A DNA stretch of 64,000 nucleotides from Legionella sp. PATHC035 (GTDB taxonomy: Bacteria > Pseudomonadota > Gammaproteobacteria > Legionellales > Legionellaceae), in the NCBI RefSeq assembly GCF_026191115.1, contig NZ_JAPHOT010000001.1, positions 1,989,501 through 2,053,500 of the forward strand, written 5' to 3'. The notes beneath the pieces were generated by a model. That model did not search any database. It was not told where the DNA came from and saw nothing but the letters and a program-made list of their open reading frames with translations. Shown piece by piece: positions 26,686 through 37,719 of the stretch. The stretch's first letter is position 1; every line of letters starts with the position of its first letter. Position numbers and translations under genes: made by a program.

Positions 26686-27696
26686 ATGAAATTTTTTAAA
26701 TCCGTTTTAAATGGTGTTGGATCGGGAGCCGGTGTCGCATGGCCATTGTTTGGAATCGTTTTTACTGTATTCGGTGGGGCGGTTGCCAGCCTTTTTTCTT
26801 TAACTTTGGGGATTATTTCAATTTCTTTGTTTTTTGCTGTTGGCATTCCTATTTTCTATTTTTCATATCAAGAAATGAAAAATGAAGAAGGAAGATTTCA
26901 AGAGCAATTAGATAAAAATCAACAAAAATTATTAACTGATATCCAGGAGTATCTCAATAGCATTTATCGGTATGCGCTGCATGAAAAAGAGAAAACGGAT
27001 GTTCATGACCTATTCGCACGAATCCTCATCATGGATCTCAATAAAATTGCCCATATGGATGCGCGTTCCCCTTTATACCTTATTCTGTCGCTTCTCAATG
27101 AGGAATATCAATTAAAGCAAACTATTCCTAATAATAAAATTATCTTAGAACACCTTGTACATAAAATATCCCTAACTCCGGTGCCCTTAGCTCAAAAATT
27201 GGTTCCTCCTTTTTTTACTTTTGTAGGTACTTTTGGTTCTATTACAGGGTGTAGCGCCGGGGTTTCAGGGGTATTGACAGGCATGGGACTGTTTTCAAGT
27301 TTTGCCGCCTTTCCTTTATTAGGATGGGGAATTTTAGCCTTTGCATTAATCAGTGGTATTGCAATGGCCTCTGAATCCCTTGCTAAAACGAGTGAGCGTT
27401 TTAAAAAGAACGAGTTAAATCAAACAATAAAAAATATGCATAGTCAATTAAGCAAGGCAACCCTTGAACGTGATTTAGCTGCACGATTATCCAGTACCTT
27501 CACCTCATTAAAGGAGCAGGGTGAAGAAAAGAGGGGAATGGATCTCAATCACCCCATCTTACCCCATTCATTTTTTAACCGCGCATGCGACAAGAAGATT
27601 AAATTAACTTTTTCCTCTTTTTTTAATCTAAAGCAATCGTATTCTGGCAACGCACAAGATGATGCCCATACTTTTTATAGTCCTTCTTCGAAATGA
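26686..27696 (+). CDS. Multi-pass membrane protein of unknown function
   Basis: The 336-residue product has two N-terminal hydrophobic helices (about 14-60), a charged helical middle (65-165) and two further glycine-rich hydrophobic segments (about 170-230). A long K/E-rich helix follows (235-280) and then a polar tail. I recognise no family. The symmetric layout of hairpin, helix, hairpin, helix resembles that of the 535-residue protein at 2588 but I see no clear sequence match. It is the last gene before the dnaA promoter region. Confidence 0.65.
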   Translation: MKFFKSVLNGVGSGAGVAWPLFGIVFTVFGGAVASLFSLTLGIISISLFFAVGIPIFYFSYQEMKNEEGRFQEQLDKNQQKLLTDIQEYLNSIYRYALHEKEKTDVHDLFARILIMDLNKIAHMDARSPLYLILSLLNEEYQLKQTIPNNKIILEHLVHKISLTPVPLAQKLVPPFFTFVGTFGSITGCSAGVSGVLTGMGLFSSFAAFPLLGWGILAFALISGIAMASESLAKTSERFKKNELNQTIKNMHSQLSKATLERDLAARLSSTFTSLKEQGEEKRGMDLNHPILPHSFFNRACDKKIKLTFSSFFNLKQSYSGNAQDDAHTFYSPSSK

Positions 27697-28087
27697 CTTC
27701 TTAGTTCATCAACATTGACGTTATTTTTCATAATGTTCGTGATTATTATTTTGAAACGGCATCCCTTGAGCAGGTATTTATTTTATCACCGAAAGGTAAT
27801 TGAGCGATCTCCCATTTTTTCAAGCAACTTCAAGTCTTTGGTGCTGGAGTCAGGAAAAATATCCACATTTTTTTGTGGATAACTTTTCTTTATTCTAAAG
27901 CCTGAGTATAATTTGCCTGCAGCAGCACCTTAGTGAACTGAAGAAGTTTCTACTTCTCCACTTCTGCGAAGTAATTTTCATGCTTAATTATCTTGCTGTC
28001 CAGGTACTTTCAGTGGCATATTTAAATGCTGTGGATAATTAGTTTTAATATTCTTTTTACCACCCTTCTTTGATGAGGAGTTAAGTT
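27697..28087. other. dnaA upstream region with DnaA boxes (candidate oriC and autoregulation site)
   Basis: Two perfect DnaA boxes TGTGGATAA are at 27874-27882 and 28030-28038. A third, ATATCCACA (8 of 9), is at 27859-27867 in the opposite direction, so it forms an inverted pair with the first across a T-rich gap. A -10 box TATAAT at 27907-27912 has the perfect box at its -35 position, which fits DnaA control of its own promoter. Together with the AT-rich tracts this is the best origin candidate in the window. Confidence 0.7.
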
Positions 28088-29470
28088 GTGTCAGCATCTG
28101 TTTGGCAAAAATGTTTAGGACTGTTACAAGATGAGTATTCTGCTCAACAATTTAATACCTGGTTGCGTCCTTTACAGGCTCATACAGATGAGCAACGTTT
28201 TATTTTATTTGCTCCGAATCGATTTGTTGTGGATTGGGTAAAAAAACATTTTTTTTCTCGAATCGAAGAATTAATTAAACAATTTTGTGGAGATGAGATT
28301 AAATCCATCTCCATTGAAATTGGGAGCAAGGCTTCCAGTACCGACTCTGATTCGAGCTCTTCGGGTTCATTTTCATCTGAAGTTAAAACATCTGCTCCAA
28401 CGAGTTCTACAGAAATTAAGGCTGTTCCAAAAAAAGCGGTTGATTATAAGAGCAGCCACTTAAATAAAAAATTTGTTTTTGAAAGCTTTGTTGAAGGTAA
28501 TTCTAACCAGCTTGCTCGTGCGGCCTCCATGCAGGTGGCGGAGCGGCCTGGTGATGCATATAATCCCTTGTTCATTTACGGCGGGGTGGGTTTAGGAAAA
28601 ACACATCTGATGCATGCTATTGGTAATGCCATACTCAAGAATAATCCGGATGCCAAAATTCTTTATTTGCATTCTGAACGTTTTGTTGCGGATATGGTTA
28701 AGGCGATTCAGACTAATTCAATCAATGAATTTAAACGCTTTTATCGCTCTTTAAATGCGTTGCTTATTGATGATATCCAGTTTTTTGCTGGTAAAGACCG
28801 CTCGCAAGAGGAATTTTTCCATACCTTTAACGCATTATTGGAAGGGCAACAGCAAATCATTTTAACGAGTGATCGATATCCTAAAGAAATTGAGGGGATG
28901 GAAGAACGATTAAAATCTCGCTTTGGTTGGGGATTAACTGTTGCAGTTGAGCCGCCCGAGCTTGAAACTCGCGTTGCTATTTTGATTAGCAAGGCCGAGC
29001 AGTCCAATATTGAGCTGCCTTATGAAGTGGCTTTTTTTATTGCAAAACGGATTCGTTCTAATGTCAGAGAGCTAGAAGGTGCTTTACGCAGGGTTATTGC
29101 CAATGCTCATTTTACAGGCAAACCAATTACTATTGAATTTGTTCATGAAGCTTTACGTGACCTTTTGGCCCTTCAGGATAAATTAGTTACGATTGAAAAC
29201 ATTCAAAAGACCGTGGCTGAATATTATAAGGTCAAGGTGGCAGATATATTGTCAAAGCGACGTAGCCGCTCTATTGCTCGGCCTCGACAGATGGCTATGG
29301 CTTTAAGCAAAGAGCTCACCAACCATAGTTTGCCTGAAATTGGCGATCATTTTGGTGGTCGTGACCACACAACGGTGATTCATGCCTGCAGAAAGGTTAA
29401 GGAATTGGTTCAGGATGACAGTGATTTTGCTGAAGATTATAAAAACTTAATGCGTATTTTGTCTTCCTAA
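28088..29470 (+). CDS. dnaA: Chromosomal replication initiator DnaA
   Basis: DnaA binds DnaA boxes at oriC, melts the origin and loads helicase. The 460 residues begin at GTG with AGGAG 7 bases upstream. Domain I occupies 1-75, a serine-rich linker (domain II) about 80-120, and the AAA+ domain about 125-345 with Walker A GGVGLGKT at 165-172 and Walker B LLIDDI ending near 230. Domain IV carries the DNA-binding signature [15 protein letters not shown] near 423-437. Length and motifs are normal. dnaN follows after 257 bp. Confidence 0.99.
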   Translation: MSASVWQKCLGLLQDEYSAQQFNTWLRPLQAHTDEQRFILFAPNRFVVDWVKKHFFSRIEELIKQFCGDEIKSISIEIGSKASSTDSDSSSSGSFSSEVKTSAPTSSTEIKAVPKKAVDYKSSHLNKKFVFESFVEGNSNQLARAASMQVAERPGDAYNPLFIYGGVGLGKTHLMHAIGNAILKNNPDAKILYLHSERFVADMVKAIQTNSINEFKRFYRSLNALLIDDIQFFAGKDRSQEEFFHTFNALLEGQQQIILTSDRYPKEIEGMEERLKSRFGWGLTVAVEPPELETRVAILISKAEQSNIELPYEVAFFIAKRIRSNVRELEGALRRVIANAHFTGKPITIEFVHEALRDLLALQDKLVTIENIQKTVAEYYKVKVADILSKRRSRSIARPRQMAMALSKELTNHSLPEIGDHFGGRDHTTVIHACRKVKELVQDDSDFAEDYKNLMRILSS

Positions 29471-29727
29471 TGCATAAAATGAGACGGTACTCATGCAGGG
29501 TATGCCTAAATCCTAGTTTAGGTGGTGTGTGTCTATAGGTTTGTTTTTATTTAATCCTGCTTCATGCCCTAGTTCTGAATCTGCTACGAGTAAGTTAAGA
29601 AAATTGCCTGCGTCGCGCGATATGTTCGTGGAGCGTAGTGAGTCAGAGCTTATTTTAACCGAATGACAGTGAGTTAGGAGTGGGGACGATGAGGTGTTTG
29701 TTAGTTAGCTGAATATGGAGTTCTATC

Positions 29728-30831
29728 TTGTTTGAATTCGCTATAAAAAAAGAAGACTTACTTGCCCCAATACTTACAGTGGCAGGTGCTGTAGATAAAA
29801 AACAATCCTTAGCTATTTTGTCGAACTTTTACTTTAAATTGGCAGATGGCCTATTGAATATCACAGCGACCGATTTAGAAATCGAAATTTCCGCACACGT
29901 TGCGTGTCAGTCCGGATCACAAACTGGCAGTATTACAGTGCCTGCTAAAAAATTTATTGATATTTTTCGTTCCTTAGATGATGAAGCGACACCTAATGTG
30001 ATTGTAGATAATGGTCTTTTAACGATTAAGCAAGGACGAAGTTCATTTAAGTTGGCGACCTTACCCGCTGATAGTTATCCACTTAGTGAAGATGAGTGTA
30101 ACGAAGTTGAATTAACCATTCCTCGTTTGGTTTTACTCAAACTGTTGCAGTCAACACATTTTGCCATGGCACAGCAGGATGTACGCGTATTCCTTAATGG
30201 CTTATTTCTTGATTTTGAAGCAAATCTTATTTCTGCCGTTGCAACCGATGGGCATAGAATGGCAATTTGCCGTCATCAATGTTCTAATTCGAGTGAAAAA
30301 AAACTATTGTTACCCAAAAAAGGAATTCAAGAGTTATTACGACTTCTTAATAGCATTGACGATGAAGAAGTTTTATTGGCTGCCGGTAAATCGCATTTTA
30401 AATTAGTGTCACGCCAGTTTGTTTTTTTATCGAAATTAATAGAAGCACGCTTCCCTCCTTATAATAAGGCAATTCCTAAAAATCAGGACAAACAAATCAT
30501 CATTGATTGTTCTGTGTTTAAACGTTCGCTGTCTCGGATTGTTATTTTGGCTCATGAAAAGTCGAGAGCGGTCATGCTTCACCTACAACCCGGTATGCTC
30601 ACTTTAATCGCTAACAATAATGAACAAGAAGAGGCAGTAGAATCTTTAATTGCCGAAACTCAGGGAGATGAATTAAAAATCGGCTTGAACGCTACGTACT
30701 TACTTGACGTGCTCTCTCATTTTGGGGAAGGACAAATCCGTTTATCCTTATCCAATACAGACAGCAGTATTTTAATTGAGTCCTTAGCCGACGATAATTA
30801 CCAATATATCATTATGCCCATGAAAATATGA
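29728..30831 (+). CDS. dnaN: DNA polymerase III sliding clamp (beta subunit)
   Basis: The beta clamp is a ring-shaped dimer that tethers polymerases to DNA. The 367 residues match the family in length and begin at TTG 29728 with GGAG about 7 bases upstream; MFEFAIKKEDLLAPILTVAG corresponds to the usual N-terminus, supporting this rare start codon. Typical blocks include AILSNFYFKL, ATDGHRMAICR and the C-terminal YQYIIMPMKI, close to the consensus ending. Its TGA overlaps the recF ATG by four bases (ATGA), so recF is translationally coupled. Confidence 0.98.
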   Translation: MFEFAIKKEDLLAPILTVAGAVDKKQSLAILSNFYFKLADGLLNITATDLEIEISAHVACQSGSQTGSITVPAKKFIDIFRSLDDEATPNVIVDNGLLTIKQGRSSFKLATLPADSYPLSEDECNEVELTIPRLVLLKLLQSTHFAMAQQDVRVFLNGLFLDFEANLISAVATDGHRMAICRHQCSNSSEKKLLLPKKGIQELLRLLNSIDDEEVLLAAGKSHFKLVSRQFVFLSKLIEARFPPYNKAIPKNQDKQIIIDCSVFKRSLSRIVILAHEKSRAVMLHLQPGMLTLIANNNEQEEAVESLIAETQGDELKIGLNATYLLDVLSHFGEGQIRLSLSNTDSSILIESLADDNYQYIIMPMKI

Positions 30832-31892
30832 TTTTATCTGAATTAAAAATTCATCACCTACGTAATCTTTCATCAGTTCATCTCGATTTAAGTCCCCGAT
30901 TCAATTTCCTATTCGGGGCCAATGGAAGTGGCAAAACATCCATCCTTGAAGCGCTTTATCTCTTAAGTTGTGGTCATTCATTTCGCTCTCGCGAAATTTC
31001 GCCAATTATTTCCTATGAACAACCTGCTTTAACTGTGTTTGCTCGTGCACAACAACAAGAGACGATAAGTATTCAAAAATCTTATTCTCAACCGACTCAA
31101 ATTAAATTAAACAACCAATTTTGTTCCACCACCAGTCAATTGGCGTATGCTTTACCCTGCCAGGTTTTTTATTCTGATATTTTTCAAATTATCGATGCGG
31201 GACCTTCCGTGCGCCGTAGCCTATTGGATTGGGGATTGTTTCACGTGAAACATAATTATCTTTCGATTTGGAAAGAGTACAAAAGGGTGCTAAAACAGCG
31301 TAATGCGCTTTTACGACAACGCGCACCTTATGACCATTTTATTCCCTGGGACAATTTGTTAAGTCAATTCGCCAATCAACTCCATTTGCTTCGAGAGGAC
31401 TATTTTGCACAATGGTCGTGCGCATTTACCAAGGTGTTGCACGAGCTAAGCCCACTTGACTGCACGATGAGCTACTATAAAGGATGGGATAAAAAAAATA
31501 CGGGCAAAGACTTAGTGGACATATTACAAGAAGGGTTTGCCAGTGATAACCAAAAGGCCTACACCCAGTTTGGCGCTCATCAAGCCGATATTCTGATTGA
31601 GGTCAATCAAAATAAAGCCAAACAAGTTTTATCACGAGGACAACAAAAAATAATTTTGTTTGCAATGCGCCTAGCCCAAGCCAATTTATTAACACAGGAT
31701 TGTTTGTATTTAATTGATGATCTCCCAGCTGAACTGGATGAGCAACACCAAACACAGTTGATGGCTTGTCTTGCAAAAAGAGCAGGTCAATATGTTATCA
31801 CCTCTACAAGCTATCCCTCGTTATTGATCCCTATAATCATGGATCAACAGCATTTAATTGTACCAATTAGCGACGGTAGATTAAATCAGTGA
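30828..31892 (+). CDS. recF: DNA replication and repair protein RecF
   Basis: RecF helps load RecA at single-strand gaps. In 354 residues it shows Walker A GANGSGKTS at 30-38, the ABC-type signature region VLSRGQQKIILFAMRLAQ and Walker B CLYLIDDLPAELD. The start overlaps the end of dnaN by four bases. A perfect 16-bp parS site lies inside its coding sequence at 31237-31252 and a second lies 4 bp after its stop, so part of this gene doubles as a chromosome partition centromere. Confidence 0.97.
   Translation: MILSELKIHHLRNLSSVHLDLSPRFNFLFGANGSGKTSILEALYLLSCGHSFRSREISPIISYEQPALTVFARAQQQETISIQKSYSQPTQIKLNNQFCSTTSQLAYALPCQVFYSDIFQIIDAGPSVRRSLLDWGLFHVKHNYLSIWKEYKRVLKQRNALLRQRAPYDHFIPWDNLLSQFANQLHLLREDYFAQWSCAFTKVLHELSPLDCTMSYYKGWDKKNTGKDLVDILQEGFASDNQKAYTQFGAHQADILIEVNQNKAKQVLSRGQQKIILFAMRLAQANLLTQDCLYLIDDLPAELDEQHQTQLMACLAKRAGQYVITSTSYPSLLIPIIMDQQHLIVPISDGRLNQ
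31237..31252. promoter_or_regulatory. parS: parS centromere site, perfect palindrome inside recF
   Basis: The 16-mer TGTTTCACGTGAAACA is identical to the bacterial parS consensus bound by ParB/Spo0J. It is a full palindrome. It is read in frame within recF without disturbing the protein, and it lies about 3 kb from dnaA, where parS sites cluster in most bacteria. Confidence 0.93.
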
Positions 31893-31896
31893 CGAT

Positions 31897-31912
31897 TGTT
31901 TCACGTGGAACA
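31897..31912. promoter_or_regulatory. parS: Second parS site, after recF
   Basis: TGTTTCACGTGGAACA differs from the palindromic consensus at one position, a change tolerated in known parS sites. It begins 4 bp after the recF stop and is 660 bp from the first site. Confidence 0.88.
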
Positions 31913-32049
31913 AATGAAAAGGGTAAGCCCAGTTGGATGAAAACCCAAGAAATGAAAGTCGGTAATTCCTCGTTAATACATTTCATTTGATAGAGCCAAT
32001 CTTCATCGATGTAAAGATACTCGATGAGATATAAACGCAGCTCAAAATA

Positions 32050-32058
32050 TGCTATGAT
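32050..32058 (+). promoter_or_regulatory. Extended -10 promoter candidate of gyrB
   Basis: TGCTATGAT combines an extended TGn element with a good -10 box, 46 bp before the gyrB ATG. There is no good -35 box, which is normal for extended -10 promoters. Confidence 0.5.
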
Positions 32059-32092
32059 AAAGTATTCAGAATAGAACACCACGAAAGGTTAA

Positions 32093-34522
<2,430 letters not shown>

Positions 34523-35013
34523 AAACGAGCGTAAGCAATAAGGGCTTGTTTCCATTTTTACTCTCTTGGACAAATAACCACGCTATCGCGAGCATAACGA
34601 GAGCGTGCTAAGTGCCCAAGCTAAAGAAATGGAAACAGACCCTAATCAGTCATGATCACACAAAATTCATCGTCTCAAATCATGAACCCATCCAATACCT
34701 AAAAAAGTATTTCAAATCAATCAAATGCATCAGTTAAAACATTTCTGGACATATGATAGCACCTATGACAGGATATCTGTCACAATGAGTTTACATTAAA
34801 AATTGCAGATCATTCTCGCGACAGAGGAAATGGCTAAGGTCAGGTTTGGTACTCATCGCTCCTTCCAAACTATGTATTGAACTATGCCCCGGAAGCTCCT
34901 TGCAAAGATAGGATTTTTTTATAAGCGATGGAGTATTCGAAAGCGGTTATTTCTTATTCAAGAAACATATTGATTTTTATGGCTGTAAGGATTTAACGAT
35001 ACAAGGAGATGCT
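34523..35013. other. Intergenic region after gyrB
   Basis: About 490 bp. The left part holds the MITE-like hairpin at 34542-34642. The right part is AT-rich with the likely but unresolved promoter of the S53 peptidase. No gene is supported. Confidence 0.5.
34542..34642. mobile_element. MITE-like palindromic element
   Basis: A 101-bp element begins GGGCTTGTTTCCATTT and ends with the complement of GGGTCTGTTTCCATTT, so 14 of 16 terminal bases are inverted repeats. The interior is also palindromic (CACGCT...AGCGTG; CTTGG...CCAAG). It is flanked by a direct repeat TAA (34539-34541 and 34643-34645), as in IS5-family TNA target duplications. It has no coding capacity, so it would need a transposase supplied elsewhere. 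Confidence 0.6.
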
Positions 35014-36228
35014 ATGAAATTAAAATTAAATGGACTGCCATTTAAACTTCTAGTTACACCAGTTGTATTCGGTTTATTGAGCGTACAGGCTTATGCTTTG
35101 CCAAAAGCTCCTGGGATAGCACATCATCCCATTCGTTATAAACCAAACACCCCTCACTTCATGCCCACTGGATTAACACCAAGCCAAATTCGAGTTGCTT
35201 ATGGGTTTAATTCGGTGAATGCACAAGGGAAAGGTCAGGTTATAGCAATTGTAGATGCATACGATGACCCAAAAATCGAAGCAGATTTAGCAGTATTCTC
35301 AAAACACTTTGGTTTGCCTGCATGCACGACAGCAAATGGTTGTTTTAAAAAAATATATGCTACGGGTAAAAAGCCAAGAACAGACGCAGGTTGGGCTGGA
35401 GAAATTGCCCTAGATGTTGAATGGGCACATGCGGTAGCGCCGGCAGCAAAAATCATTTTAGTTGAAGCGGCAAATGATCAAATGGATAGTTTATTTAAAG
35501 CGGTGCAAGTGGCCGTAAAAAATGGGGCGACCGTGGTTTCCATGAGCTGGGGTGGCAGTGAGTTTGCTGGGCAAACTTCCTATGATGCGGTGTTTAACAA
35601 TCCAAAAGTAACCTTTACTGCATCCTCTGGTGATAGTGGTACAGGAACCATTTATCCCGCATCCTCCCCATATGTCTTGGCTGTAGGTGGAACTACTTTA
35701 AATGTTGACTCCTATGGAAACTATCAAGGTGAAGAGGCATGGTCAGGAAGTGGCGGTGGAGTTAGCTCAGTAGAGGCGTGGCCAGAGTATCAAAAAAATC
35801 TACCAATCCCTCAATCAAACAATATGCGAGGAGTTCCTGATGTAGCCTATAACGCTGATCCAGAAACAGGATTTTCAGTTTATAACTCCGTTCCAAGCAG
35901 TGATGGTGTAGGTTGGGCCGTAGTTGGTGGTACTAGTGCGGGTGCTCCTCAATGGGCGGGAATCGTTGCGGTTGCCAATTCACTGTATGGTAAAGTATTT
36001 GGTGGTCATTTTGTGAATATACTGTATGCTGCAGCAAGCCCTAATGGCGGAAAATACCATTACAATTATAACGACATTATCTCTGGAACTAACGGAGACT
36101 GTGGTTACTATTGTACTGCTCAAGAAGGGTATGACTATGTTACGGGTTTAGGTTCACCTGAGCTTGGCAGTTTGATTCATGATTTACCAAATTATCAATT
36201 GATCGATATTCCTCCACTCAATAAATAA
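35014..36228 (+). CDS. Secreted sedolisin-family (S53) serine-carboxyl peptidase
   Basis: The 404-residue protein has a signal peptide of about 28 residues (cleavage near AYA-LP). The catalytic set of the S53 family is intact: E130 and D134 in WAGEIALDVEWAH, oxyanion D207 in SSGDSG, and nucleophile S308 in GGTSAGAPQWAG. A C-terminal NDIISGTNGDCG and YDYVTGLGSPELG correspond to the calcium site. Known sedolisins work at acid pH. Unlike most, it has almost no propeptide: only about 30 residues lie between the signal peptide and the catalytic domain. It stands alone and a hairpin follows. Confidence 0.93.
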   Translation: MKLKLNGLPFKLLVTPVVFGLLSVQAYALPKAPGIAHHPIRYKPNTPHFMPTGLTPSQIRVAYGFNSVNAQGKGQVIAIVDAYDDPKIEADLAVFSKHFGLPACTTANGCFKKIYATGKKPRTDAGWAGEIALDVEWAHAVAPAAKIILVEAANDQMDSLFKAVQVAVKNGATVVSMSWGGSEFAGQTSYDAVFNNPKVTFTASSGDSGTGTIYPASSPYVLAVGGTTLNVDSYGNYQGEEAWSGSGGGVSSVEAWPEYQKNLPIPQSNNMRGVPDVAYNADPETGFSVYNSVPSSDGVGWAVVGGTSAGAPQWAGIVAVANSLYGKVFGGHFVNILYAAASPNGGKYHYNYNDIISGTNGDCGYYCTAQEGYDYVTGLGSPELGSLIHDLPNYQLIDIPPLNK

Positions 36229-36234
36229 AACCCA

Positions 36235-36269
36235 AACTCTTGATTGAGCCCAAAACTCAATCAAGAGTT
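36235..36269 (+). terminator. Hairpin terminator after the S53 peptidase
   Basis: Perfect 14-bp arms (36235-36248 and 36256-36269) with a 7-base loop lie 7 bases after the stop codon. The T tract is weak. Confidence 0.65.
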
Positions 36270-36420
36270 GCATTCTTGAACAGATACCCCCATGAAATCA
36301 TAGAATCAAAAAGACTGGGGATTTTTACCGAACACGCATTGGCGCAGCAGTAACATCAAATTGCCTGAAAGGGATAATTTTTTTATACATTTCATACAAA
36401 AAAAACAAAAAAACTTTTGA

Positions 36421-36449
36421 TTGAGTAACCAACTGTACGTATGTATAAT
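36421..36449 (+). promoter_or_regulatory. Sigma-70 promoter of the uridine-kinase-like gene
   Basis: TTGAGT (36421-36426) and a perfect TATAAT (36444-36449) are 17 bp apart, 45 bp before the ATG. Confidence 0.75.
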
Positions 36450-36494
36450 TCGCACGCTTTATGAACCTAAATTTGACACATCTTTGAGGCAAAT

Positions 36495-37358
36495 ATGATT
36501 TTTGTAATTATTGGCGGAGCGTCTGGTTCCGGAAAAACAGGCTTATCGAGTCATCTATTAAACAAATTAAAAGAAACAGGAACAAGCGCGCAAATATTAA
36601 ACATGGATGATTATTATAAAGAATGCCCAAAGGATGTTAATCTTGAAGACTACCGAAAAAATACTAATTTCGATACGCCGGACATGCTCCATTTAGATTT
36701 ATTAATCACGCATATTGGCGAGTTACATCAAGGAAAATCGATCACTAAGCCCATTTTTGATTTCAAAACGAACAGTCGCATCGATGAAGAGCAGGTGGAT
36801 CCATCCGATGTGATTATTCTCGAAGGGATTTTTGCGCAATATTTTTATAAAAAATATTGGTCAGCCGATGTACCGGTGGTTACCGCGAATGTCGCCACGG
36901 ACAATTATTCAGACATCATCGAGCGCCGTATCAATCGCGACATGAACGAGCGCGGACGAATTCGTTGCGATAGCATCAAACAGGAAAGAAAATACGTTGG
37001 TCCAGGATTCTTAAGATTTACTGCGAGCAGTTCCATGGGAGCCGACGTTTACGTCACCAATGAGCATAGCGATGGGATAGACGGGCAGAACTTTATTTTA
37101 GATACAGCCGCCGACGAGATTGTTGCCGTAATAAGCCAAAAAATTGAAGAAATAAATGGTGCAGAGACACCAACTAAAAAAAGCGCACCCAATGCCCAAG
37201 AGCTTATAGCGAAGAGCCATCTTATCGCGGGAACTTTGTTTCACGCACGTAAATTTGAGGGCCATTTTAGTGGCGTTTTTGGTGATTTTAAAGGGAAATT
37301 TGTCAGGGAGTTTACTGAAGAGGAAGAGGAAGAGATTACTGCTACATATAAACTATAG
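36495..37358 (+). CDS. Uridine kinase-like P-loop kinase with an acidic C-terminal extension
   Basis: The first 200 of 287 residues look like a uridine/cytidine kinase. Walker A GGASGSGKT spans 7-15 with K14, and MDDYYK, NFDTPDMLHLDLL and a basic lid RRINRDMNERGRI follow, so the active site seems complete. Such enzymes phosphorylate uridine or cytidine with ATP or GTP. The last 70 residues are not typical: a helical stretch ending in EEEEEEITATYKL, a glutamate-block tail like that of Dot/Icm substrates. It may be a housekeeping salvage enzyme or a secreted nucleoside/phosphoribulokinase-type effector. Neighbouring genes do not decide this. Confidence 0.85.
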   Translation: MIFVIIGGASGSGKTGLSSHLLNKLKETGTSAQILNMDDYYKECPKDVNLEDYRKNTNFDTPDMLHLDLLITHIGELHQGKSITKPIFDFKTNSRIDEEQVDPSDVIILEGIFAQYFYKKYWSADVPVVTANVATDNYSDIIERRINRDMNERGRIRCDSIKQERKYVGPGFLRFTASSSMGADVYVTNEHSDGIDGQNFILDTAADEIVAVISQKIEEINGAETPTKKSAPNAQELIAKSHLIAGTLFHARKFEGHFSGVFGDFKGKFVREFTEEEEEEITATYKL

Positions 37359-37719
37359 AAAATGGTTATCTGGTACCGTATTGCTACGTTTTTAGCTATT
37401 CTGCTTAACTGATACGGGACGGTGTTGTAAGGCTCTAGGAATGTGGAGGAGCAAATCAAAGGCACTACAACACCATCCTGACAATGGAGTAATCTCTCTT
37501 CGTACCAGCCATGGAGTGAAGAGAGATTTTTTTCTTATGGAGAAATAAGATATATTAAGCGTTTAGTGTGCTGCATCCTTGCAGCGAAGTACATCCCATG
37601 TACTGGTCCCTTAGTTTGACTTCCTGTCAGACGAATCCGTGTCATCCCTTTGAGTTAAGTATAGCCTTTTGGCTGTTGTTGTCATTGCGCGGATGGAGCA
37701 ACACAATGTAAGAAATGTC
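37359..37719. other. Intergenic region with two hairpins between convergent genes
   Basis: About 360 bp. It contains an inverted repeat (GGACGGTGTTGTA near 37416 against TACAACACCATCC near 37467) and then a strong terminator. No gene is supported. Confidence 0.5.
37491..37533 (+). terminator. Rho-independent terminator
   Basis: Ten-base arms AATCTCTCTT (37491-37500) and AAGAGAGATT (37519-37528) are perfect complements and are followed by T7. It would end transcription from the uridine-kinase-like gene. Confidence 0.85.

Noticed and set aside
31867..32082. 71-codon frame on the minus strand between recF and gyrB
   Set aside because: It overlaps recF, a parS site and the gyrB promoter candidate, and has no recognisable protein character.
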